Origin: JAICKM01 sp035693165
GTDB lineage: Bacteria > Chloroflexota > Chloroflexia > QHBQ01 > JAICKM01
Assembly: GCA_035693165.1 (NCBI GenBank)
Contig: DASSGZ010000162.1
Coordinates: forward strand, 1-26,796
Length of the DNA: 26,796 bases
Reading direction: 5' to 3'
Part shown: positions 21,575 to 26,796 of the stretch, piece after piece
Layout: the number at the start of each line of letters is the position of its first letter
Numbering within the stretch: position 1 is the first letter of the stretch
Made by a program: the position numbers and the translations under genes
The notes under the pieces: model-generated
Seen by the model: only the letters and a program-made list of their open reading frames with translations
Database searches by the model: none
Told to the model about the DNA's origin: nothing

Positions 21575-22603
21575 CTATTGGACGCGGATCACATAGTCCG
21601 CCGTGACGACCTGGCCGTGATAGAGGAATTGCAGCCAGGCTTTGTAGAGTCCGGGCTTCTCGAACTTGTGCTCGAAGGTCAGGTCAGGTCCCAGGGGCGG
21701 GCGCGCGGCGGGGGTGGCTCCGGCGGCGGGCGTCACCCCGGCGGTAGGAGTGGCCTCGCCGGGCAGCGCGGTCGCGTTGGGCTGGCCGGGCGCCACCGGG
21801 TTGCCGCTGGTCGAGCCGGTCCCGCCGCCGCTGGTCGGCTCGTACTGGGCGTTGCCCAGCCCGGCAATCGACTCCCCGGCCACCAGATGCTCATACTCTT
21901 CCCCATCGGCGCTGAGGATGTAAACATGCCCGGCAGCGCTGTTGTATGGGTCGAGGTCGCGGATGGGTCGGCCGGTCTCCGCCGTGGTCAGGGTGTAGTG
22001 GAGCGTAGTTGAGTCGCCGGCCTTGATCGGGCCACCGGTGTCCAGGGCCACGGTCACGCCGTAGAAGGTGTTCTGGGGCGGGCTGGGACTCTCGACCAGC
22101 GGGGCCGGTTCTTCCAGCGACGGGGCATTCAGTCCGAACTGCACCGTGTGAGCATAGACGAGCCGCTGGGTCGGCGTGTAGCCGGTGGTGAACTCGGCAT
22201 AGAGCCGGTAGGAGTCGGGGTCGTTGAAGTGCAGGTTGACCGGGTAGGCGCCGCCGACGGGGCCGGCGGCCTGGCCGGTGCGGAAATAGCTCATGTCGTG
22301 GTTCACGAGCACGGTATGCACGGTGGAATTGTACATGAGCGGCAGGTTCGTGACCTGCTTGCCTGTGGTTTTATCGGTGAAGGCGTAGTTGATCGTGGCC
22401 TTCTGGCCGTATTGCAGACTGGGCGGATCGACGCGGATGCTGACCTCGTAGTTGCCGACGGACGGCGGGTCGTTGCGGATGGTGGGCGAGGTGCACGCGG
22501 CGAGCAAGAGCAGCGGCACCAGGGTGGCCGGCGCCAGACGCCGGACACGCCCGGCCAGGCGGGCCGGCGAAACGGCGGACGGATCAGAGAGGCAGCGTAG
22601 CAT
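21575..22603 (-). CDS. Exported lipoprotein with two YtkA/FixH-like beta domains
   Basis: The 342-residue protein has a type II signal peptide ending in the lipobox LAAC (Cys37), so it is lipid-anchored outside the membrane. Two beta-sandwich-like domains follow (about 50-157 and 180-342). Each has a similar core: STVHTVLVNHDMSYFR (93-108) followed by SYRLYAEF, and GHVYILSADGEEYEHL (225-240) followed by FEKPGLYKAWLQFLYHGQ. The second is interrupted by a Gly/Pro/Thr/Ala-rich stretch (256-303). The pattern resembles YtkA-like and FixH-like extracytoplasmic domains found near metal-handling systems, but this is only a fold-level guess. ATG at 22603 follows GAGGAGA; the in-frame ATG at 22627 has no such site. 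A strong terminator follows. Confidence 0.75.
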   Translation of the reverse strand: MLRCLSDPSAVSPARLAGRVRRLAPATLVPLLLLAACTSPTIRNDPPSVGNYEVSIRVDPPSLQYGQKATINYAFTDKTTGKQVTNLPLMYNSTVHTVLVNHDMSYFRTGQAAGPVGGAYPVNLHFNDPDSYRLYAEFTTGYTPTQRLVYAHTVQFGLNAPSLEEPAPLVESPSPPQNTFYGVTVALDTGGPIKAGDSTTLHYTLTTAETGRPIRDLDPYNSAAGHVYILSADGEEYEHLVAGESIAGLGNAQYEPTSGGGTGSTSGNPVAPGQPNATALPGEATPTAGVTPAAGATPAARPPLGPDLTFEHKFEKPGLYKAWLQFLYHGQVVTADYVIRVQ

Positions 22604-22652
22604 AGATCTCCTCGGTGACAGTCTCAATACAATCTTGATATAGACGGCTGGT

Positions 22653-22690
22653 CCGGCATGCCGGCGTCACACCGCGCTACTTGCGTAGCG
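22653..22690. repeat. Palindrome and hairpin between Nudix and lipoprotein genes
   Basis: CCGGCATGCCGG (22653-22664) is a perfect 12-bp palindrome, and CGCTAC-TTGC-GTAGCG (22675-22690) a perfect 6-bp hairpin. They may stop transcription of the Nudix gene or bind a regulator; there is no T tract. Confidence 0.4.
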
Positions 22691-22732
22691 GTCTCGCCCC
22701 GGCCCGCAGGGGCCTCAGCAAGGATAGTGCCG

Positions 22733-23248
22733 CTATCCGGCTCCATTCAGGCGCACCGGCAGGCGGCCTGCCGCGGCGTAGGCCAGGATGATCCGGCGCA
22801 ACCGCGGTTCCAGGTCGGGCGGCAAGGCGTCGAGCGCGAAATAGCCGCAGGCGGCGATTTCGGCGTTGGGGCGGAACTCACCGCCGTGCGCCCGGCAGAG
22901 ATAGAAAATCTCGATCACCAGCCGGTGCGGGTGCGTCTCGACCCCGATCAGGGCCTGGATGGTGGCGTCCAGCCCGGCTTCTTCCCGCAACTCGCGCAGA
23001 GTCGCCGCGGCGGTGGTCTCCCCGCGACCCATGCCGCCGCCCGGCAGGCCCCACGGATAGCGCCCCTTGTATGTATGGCGCAACAACAACAGGCGCCCGG
23101 CCTCGTCGAAGACCACCGCCTGCACGCCGATGCCGTACTTGGTGCTGATGAGCCAGTAGAGCATGGAGCGCAGGCGCGGGGTCAGCGGGACCGTGCGCCA
23201 TACGAACAACAGGAGCCGTTTCAGGCTGCCCAGCCGGTCAAGCCACAC
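22733..23248 (-). CDS. Nudix hydrolase, probably leaderless
   Basis: The 171-residue protein contains a complete Nudix box, G-x5-E-x7-REL-x-EE-x-GL (Gly71 to Leu93, GGMGRGETTAAATLRELREE and on), so it should hydrolyse a nucleoside-diphosphate-linked compound. The first 35 residues are basic and hydrophobic (LLLFVWRTVPLTPRL) and lie outside the Nudix fold, possibly as a membrane-associated helix. The start is decided by the promoter: TTGCCA, 17 nt and TATACT end 7 nt before GTG 23248, so translation probably begins at the first transcribed base. The alternative TTG at 23284 lies in the -35 box itself; ATG at codon 29 would cut the conserved N-terminal part. Substrate unknown. Confidence 0.85.
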   Translation of the reverse strand: MWLDRLGSLKRLLLFVWRTVPLTPRLRSMLYWLISTKYGIGVQAVVFDEAGRLLLLRHTYKGRYPWGLPGGGMGRGETTAAATLRELREEAGLDATIQALIGVETHPHRLVIEIFYLCRAHGGEFRPNAEIAACGYFALDALPPDLEPRLRRIILAYAAAGRLPVRLNGAG

Positions 23249-23255
23249 GCCGTGC

Positions 23256-23284
23256 AGTATACAGCAAACATCCCCGGCTGGCAA
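23256..23284 (-). promoter_or_regulatory. Sigma-70 promoter of the Nudix gene
   Basis: TTGCCA (23284-23279), a 17-nt spacer and TATACT (23261-23256) on the minus strand. The predicted start falls on or next to the GTG at 23248. Confidence 0.7.
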
Positions 23285-23316
23285 TCGCTTTACTCGTAGA
23301 TCCGTTCATAAACGCG

Positions 23317-23388
23317 TCGCGAAGCCGCGAAGAACGCAAAGATGCGTTATATACGTCTTATCCTTCGCGTCCTACGCGGCTTCGCGGT
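23317..23388. repeat. CGCGAAG-type imperfect inverted repeat, copy 2
   Basis: The left arm TCGCGAAGCCGCGAAGAACG (from 23317) pairs with the right arm that ends CGCGGCTTCGCGG (about 23360-23387), around an AT-rich centre. It ends 6 bp before the nicotinamidase-like stop codon and is related to 4221-4295. Confidence 0.7.
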
Positions 23389-23393
23389 GCCGT

Positions 23394-24170
23394 TCACCCG
23401 GCGGGGGTGGGCGCGGCGATGTGGCGGACGACTTCACAGCCGTTGAGCGCCATGTGATAGAGGAAGAACAGGTGGTGCAGATCGCCGTCGTGCGGCAGGA
23501 TGCCGAGTTGCTGGGCCGTGGGCACCGGCATGTCGAAGGTCTGCACACAGTCTTCGGGCACCACCACGCGGACTTCACGGCCCGCGGCGTTGGCGCGGAT
23601 CTTCAGGTGCATGGCAAGCTGGTAGGTGCAGAGATCGGTGCAGTCGCCGACGACGATGACCGTATCAACCGGGGCCTGGGCCGGGTCGTCCAGCCAGGCG
23701 TCGAAGCTGGTGCTGTGGCTGCTGCTGATGCTGTTCTTCTCCACCACCACGAACTCCCCGGCAAAGGGCAGCGCGGTAAACGCGGGCACCGTCGCCGCCT
23801 CGCTGGTGCCGCGGATGCAGTGCGGCCCCCACTGGGCGAACTCGGGCGCCGCCGGGTCGTGCGTGTCCTGGGTGAGGACGAGCCGGCGCACCCCGGCGTC
23901 GTGGGCGGCCTGCATGAGCGCGGCAATCGGTTCCACGATGCCGGCCACGCGCGGGCCGCTTAGCGGACCTTCGTAGCAGAAGCCGTTGATCACGTCCACC
24001 GAGATCAGCGCGGTGCGCGCCGGATCGCGCACGACCTCGCTCAGCGGCACGGTGGGCAGGCGATCATACCAATCGCCGAGCCAATCGAGAAACGGCCCGC
24101 TGCCGGCGAGCAGTTCGCGGCCCGTGCGCGCGGTGGTGCCGGTTTGCATAGTCTGGACATCCGTAGCCAT
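23394..24170 (-). CDS. Isochorismatase-fold cysteine hydrolase, nicotinamidase-like
   Basis: The 258-residue protein has the catalytic triad of the family: Asp59 (LISVDVINGF), Lys145 (VVVEKNS) and Cys181 (GDCTDLCTYQLA). A metal site like that of nicotinamidases is present: Asp102 and His104 (TQDTHDP) with His117 (WGPHCIRGT). Nicotinamidase (PncA) turns nicotinamide into nicotinate for NAD salvage. ATG at 24170 follows GAAGGGAG; the longer in-frame start at 24248 lies inside the upstream gene. It is 25 nt downstream of an NrtR-type NAD regulator on the same strand, which supports the NAD-salvage role. Another amidohydrolase of the same fold cannot be excluded. Confidence 0.82.
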   Translation of the reverse strand: MATDVQTMQTGTTARTGRELLAGSGPFLDWLGDWYDRLPTVPLSEVVRDPARTALISVDVINGFCYEGPLSGPRVAGIVEPIAALMQAAHDAGVRRLVLTQDTHDPAAPEFAQWGPHCIRGTSEAATVPAFTALPFAGEFVVVEKNSISSSHSTSFDAWLDDPAQAPVDTVIVVGDCTDLCTYQLAMHLKIRANAAGREVRVVVPEDCVQTFDMPVPTAQQLGILPHDGDLHHLFFLYHMALNGCEVVRHIAAPTPAG

Positions 24171-24195
24171 GGTGTTTGCTCCCTTCGGGTGCCCC

Positions 24196-24945
24196 TTACG
24201 GCTGATCGCCGGCGGTGGCGCCCCACTCATAACGGCCTTCTTCCACAAAGCGGTACAGTTGCGCCGGGCGGTGCGCCCCTGTGACGAGCGCGTTCGGCAC
24301 CGGCTCGATCACCTTCGTCCGGCTGTGCAGCATCTTCTTGCTGAAGTTCTGCTTATCCAGCTCCCTGTCGAGGATGATCTGGTAGGCGCTGCGGAGCTGG
24401 CTCATGGTGAACTGCTCCGGCAGCAGGCGAAACGCGATCGGCGTCCAATCGAGCTTGCCGCGCACCCGTCGCAAGGCGAGGTCGACAATGCGCGCATGAT
24501 CGAACGCCAGGTCGGGCAGATGGTAGACCGAGAACCAGCGCACGGCGGCGGCATCGGTGCCGGGGCGCAGACGCCGGCTCACATCGGCGGGCACCAGCGC
24601 GAAATAGGCCACCGTGATGACGCGGGTGCGCGGGTCGCGGTGCGGCGCGCCGAAGGTGTAGAGCTGCTCCAGGTAGATGTCTTCCCCCGCCAGCCCGGTC
24701 TCCTCGGCCAGTTCGCGGCGCGCCGTCTCGTGCAGCGACTCGTCCATGTGGACAAAGCCGCCCGGCAGCGCCCACATGCCCTCGTAGGGCCACTGGCCGC
24801 GCCGCACCAGCAACACTTTGAGATCGGCGTCCTGGATGGTTAGGATCACCAGGTCCACCGTGACCGACGGGCGCTCGTAGCGGGTGACATCATAGCCCTC
24901 CGCCGTGGGGCGCTCCTCCGGTTGCCGCTCGCTGTCCTCCGCCAT
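24196..24945 (-). CDS. nrtR: NrtR-type Nudix transcriptional regulator
   Basis: The 249-residue protein joins a Nudix domain (about 25-150) to a C-terminal winged helix (about 172-240). NrtR proteins bind ADP-ribose or related NAD products through the Nudix part and repress NAD synthesis or salvage genes. Seen here are an intact Nudix box (GGFVHMDESLHETARRELAE then ETGL, from Gly62) and the NrtR-like tail LLPEQFTMSQLRSAYQIILD, LDKQNFSKKM and HRPAQLYRF. The intact box means it may also keep hydrolase activity. ATG at 24945 follows GAGGAGAGG. A consensus promoter and a perfect palindrome lie directly upstream, so autoregulation is likely. It is co-transcribed with the nicotinamidase-like gene. 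Confidence 0.88.
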   Translation of the reverse strand: MAEDSERQPEERPTAEGYDVTRYERPSVTVDLVILTIQDADLKVLLVRRGQWPYEGMWALPGGFVHMDESLHETARRELAEETGLAGEDIYLEQLYTFGAPHRDPRTRVITVAYFALVPADVSRRLRPGTDAAAVRWFSVYHLPDLAFDHARIVDLALRRVRGKLDWTPIAFRLLPEQFTMSQLRSAYQIILDRELDKQNFSKKMLHSRTKVIEPVPNALVTGAHRPAQLYRFVEEGRYEWGATAGDQP

Positions 24946-24959
24946 ACCCTCTCCTCATT

Positions 24960-24976
24960 AGTGTATCTTGTACACT
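24960..24976. promoter_or_regulatory. Operator candidate for NrtR
   Basis: AGTGTA-TCTTG-TACACT is a perfect 6-bp inverted repeat just downstream of the -10 box, over the predicted start site of the nrtR transcript. Confidence 0.65.
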
Positions 24977-24977
24977 T

Positions 24978-25006
24978 ATTATAACACGGTTCCCGATGCC
25001 TGTCAA
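24978..25006 (-). promoter_or_regulatory. Consensus promoter of nrtR
   Basis: TTGACA (25006-25001), a 17-nt spacer and TATAAT (24983-24978), preceded by TGT as an extended -10. Both hexamers are perfect, so it is the strongest promoter in the window by sequence. Confidence 0.85.
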
Positions 25007-25136
25007 GAGTATACAACGATCCCGGTTGCGGCAATTCGCAACCCGGCAAAGCAGTGAACTTGATCCGCCTGCCCGAATTCATTCCCGGTCCCGGCTGGGT
25101 GCGATCCTCCGGACCGGAGTATGTCCCGCCTCCAGA

Positions 25137-25165
25137 TTGAGGCTGATGAGTTCGCATGTTACAAT
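25137..25165 (+). promoter_or_regulatory. Promoter of the phosphotransferase gene
   Basis: TTGAGG (25137-25142), a 17-nt spacer and TACAAT (25160-25165) with TGT before it. The start is expected near 25172. Confidence 0.65.
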
Positions 25166-25236
25166 GCTGTGCGAATCCGAAATCTTTAATTTGAAGTAAG
25201 TAGCGCATTCTGCGCCGCCCAGAGGAGATATTCACG

Positions 25237-26217
25237 GTGACAAACTCACGTTTCGTCCTGCCGAGCATTTGCTCGGTGCTGGATCCTGCTTCGCTCGTTT
25301 CGGTTATCGAATCCGCATTTGACCTGGGTACGATTCACGCATGTACCTTTGTCCGTTATGGCCTAAACCATACGTATGTACTCCGCACCAGCCAGGAAGC
25401 CTACATCCTACGGATCTATACGCACGGCTGGCGCACGCCCGCGGAGATTCAATATGAACTGGATCTGATTACCTTTCTGCGCCGGCGGGGCCTACCGGTC
25501 GCCGCACCGGTACCCAACCGCCAGGACAGCTACCAACTTACCGTGCCGGCACCGGAAGGCGTGCGCCAGGCGGTGGTGTTCACCTACGCCGAAGGCGAAC
25601 CTCGCGATTATGCCGATATCGCGGCGCGGGAGTTCGGGCGGGTGGTGGGCGAGATGCACCAGGCCCTGGCTCAGTTCGTATCCGGGTTGCCGCGAACCCC
25701 TCTCGACCTGGATCACCTGCTGAACGAGCCGTTGGCCCACCTGCAACCGCTGCTCACGCAACTACCGGATGCCCAGCGCTATTTGCACGATCTTGCCGCC
25801 AAGATCCGGGAACAGCTAGTGGCGCTCAGCGCCGGGGGCCTGAAGTGGCAAGCATGCCACGGCGATCTGCACTTAGGCAATGTGCATTTTGACCGGCAAG
25901 GCGCGCCGGCGTTTTTCGATTTTGATTGCTGCGCGCCGGGGTGGCGGGCCTATGACCTGGCCGTATTCCGGTGGGCGAGCTATCTGCACGGCAAGCAAGA
26001 GGCGGTGTGGACGGAATTTCTCGCCGGATACCAGGCCGTCCAGGCGCTGGCGGACGCGGAAATGCAGGCGATCCCCTGGTTGGTGGCGGCGCGGCATTTC
26101 TGGCTGCTGGGGCTGCATGCGGAAGACCGATTTCACATCGGTCAGCCGGGTCCGCACGAGATCAACCGGGGCATCGCCTTCTTGCGCGGCTGGGAGCAGA
26201 CTGCTCTCGCCGTGTAG
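25237..26217 (+). CDS. Aminoglycoside-phosphotransferase/homoserine-kinase-II-like kinase
   Basis: The 326-residue protein has the APH kinase-like fold. Family motifs are YGLNHTYVLRTSQEAYILRIY near residue 41-61, HGDLHLGNVHFD (His208, Asp210 catalytic, Asn215 metal) and FFDFDCCAPGWRAYDLA (Asp228/Asp230 metal). The layout fits the group of small-molecule kinases with SrkA and type II homoserine kinase; a resistance function is not implied. The GTG start at 25237 follows AGAGGAGA at proper spacing. It has its own promoter. The substrate cannot be told from sequence, and its place before infC gives no clue because infC also has a promoter of its own. Confidence 0.85.
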   Translation: MTNSRFVLPSICSVLDPASLVSVIESAFDLGTIHACTFVRYGLNHTYVLRTSQEAYILRIYTHGWRTPAEIQYELDLITFLRRRGLPVAAPVPNRQDSYQLTVPAPEGVRQAVVFTYAEGEPRDYADIAAREFGRVVGEMHQALAQFVSGLPRTPLDLDHLLNEPLAHLQPLLTQLPDAQRYLHDLAAKIREQLVALSAGGLKWQACHGDLHLGNVHFDRQGAPAFFDFDCCAPGWRAYDLAVFRWASYLHGKQEAVWTEFLAGYQAVQALADAEMQAIPWLVAARHFWLLGLHAEDRFHIGQPGPHEINRGIAFLRGWEQTALAV

Positions 26218-26340
26218 CGGTTGCAGTACCTGGATGGTGCCGGCCCTTAAGACGCCGTGTGTCCCGTATTCCGCCCATAAGCGCACCCTCGCCGGGGTCG
26301 TTCATTCGGCGGATTGTGCCTGCATCCAACGTGGCGGCTA

Positions 26341-26369
26341 TTGACGTTATAGTGTTGTTATGCTAAGAT
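26341..26369 (+). promoter_or_regulatory. Promoter of infC
   Basis: TTGACG (26341-26346), a 17-nt spacer and TAAGAT (26364-26369) with TGC before it. The start is expected near 26376, giving a leader of about 134 nt. Confidence 0.65.
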
Positions 26370-26375
26370 TATGCA

Positions 26376-26509
26376 GGTATTTGATAAGCCTTCGGTTCCG
26401 GCAAGCACTCCCCTTCCCCCTTCCTGCGGGGGCGCGGTGTGCTGTCCACTGACGGCTGTTTTTCGTTTCCGTTGCAGGTATTGCCGGAAATATAGGAGAG
26501 GAGTCTACT
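26376..26509 (+). promoter_or_regulatory. infC 5' leader with a hairpin and T tract
   Basis: The leader can fold through AGCAC (26404-26408) with GTGCT (26439-26443) and CCCCC (26416-26420) with GGGGG (26428-26432). A run of five T follows at 26459-26463, and then AGGAGAGGAG before the start codon. It may be an attenuator or a ribosomal-protein L20-type leader, as in other infC operons; this is only suggested by position. Confidence 0.35.
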
Positions 26510-26796
26510 ATCACCAAAACACTGCGGGTAAACGATCGGATTCGCGCACGCGAGGTGCGAGTGATCGACGAAAACGGCGAGCAGATGGGCATCATGTTCG
26601 CCCGCGACGCATTGAACCTGGCCCGCCAGCGCGATCTCGACCTGGTCGAGGTGGCCCCCAATGCCGTGCCGCCGGTCTGCCGCCTCATGGACTACGGCAA
26701 GTTCCGCTATGAGCAGACGAAGAAAGAGCGCGATTCGCGCAAGACCCAGCACACCGTGGTCGTCAAGGAAGTGCGGCTGAAGCCGAATATCGACGA
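26510..26796 (+). CDS. infC: Translation initiation factor IF-3, N-terminal part (runs off right edge); ATC start
   Basis: IF-3 binds the 30S subunit, keeps it apart from 50S and rejects wrong start codons. The 95 visible codons match the IF-3 N-terminal domain and linker: TLRVNDRIRAREVRVID, LDLVEVAPNAVPPVCRLMDY, GKFRYEQTKKERDSRK and the beginning of the C-terminal domain (VVVKEVRLKPNID). The start is taken as ATC at 26510, because AGGAGAGGAG (26494-26503) is 6 nt upstream and the IF-3 N-terminus begins here. Between the in-frame TGA at 26450 and this point there is no ATG, GTG or TTG. The first later one, a GTG about 15 codons in, would remove the conserved VNDRIR segment. A rare AUU/AUC start is a known feature of infC and underlies its autoregulation. 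Confidence 0.94.
   Translation, partial: MTKTLRVNDRIRAREVRVIDENGEQMGIMFARDALNLARQRDLDLVEVAPNAVPPVCRLMDYGKFRYEQTKKERDSRKTQHTVVVKEVRLKPNID

Noticed and set aside
22604..22732. tRNA-like or small RNA folding in the hairpin-rich gap
   Set aside because: The stems do not form a cloverleaf and no anticodon or TPsiC-like segment is present.

Overview
The window is about 26.8 kb of GC-rich bacterial chromosome that codes densely on both strands. The gene set points to Chloroflexota: a baeRF3 (eRF1-like) protein, a YrdB membrane protein, a mycothiol-amidase-like PIG-L deacetylase, a bacterial TrmB regulator, lipoproteins with Ala/Pro/Thr-rich linkers, and Nudix/NrtR-type genes. This placement is inferred from gene families, because there is no rRNA or other phylogenetic marker except a partial infC. 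No tRNA, rRNA, CRISPR array or intact insertion sequence was seen.

Layout. 1-1977 (minus): a PIG-L deacetylase followed by recJ, which runs off the left edge. 2039-4188: an MFS transporter and a divergent DeoR-type repressor with overlapping back-to-back promoters. 4413-6112 (plus): a HAD hydrolase and a YycJ-like metallo-beta-lactamase-fold protein separated by an inverted repeat pair. 6468-7580 (plus): a TPR protein. 7553-12740 (minus): a signalling operon of receiver/GAF histidine kinase, class III adenylate cyclase and a lipoprotein with a gluzincin-like but mutated HALTH motif. 12911-16037 (minus): YrdB, tgt and a baeRF3 protein. 16659-20272 (plus): a four-gene operon of folE, an LLM flavin oxidoreductase, a BphA4-like FAD reductase and a TrmB regulator with a five-cysteine cluster. 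20281-22603 (minus): queG and a two-domain lipoprotein. 22733-24945 (minus): a Nudix hydrolase that looks leaderless, and an nrtR-nicotinamidase operon with an operator at its start site. 25237-26796 (plus): a phosphotransferase and the start of infC, which appears to begin with the rare codon ATC.

How the genes work together. tgt and queG are two steps of tRNA queuosine formation, and folE can supply the pterin precursor of the same pathway. The kinase, cyclase and lipoprotein look like one envelope-signalling unit that makes cAMP. NrtR and the nicotinamidase form an NAD-salvage unit. Many genes have readable sigma-70-type promoters, several with an extended -10 (TGn). The gaps between genes carry three families of short palindromic repeats, two of which share a GTAGGGGC end.
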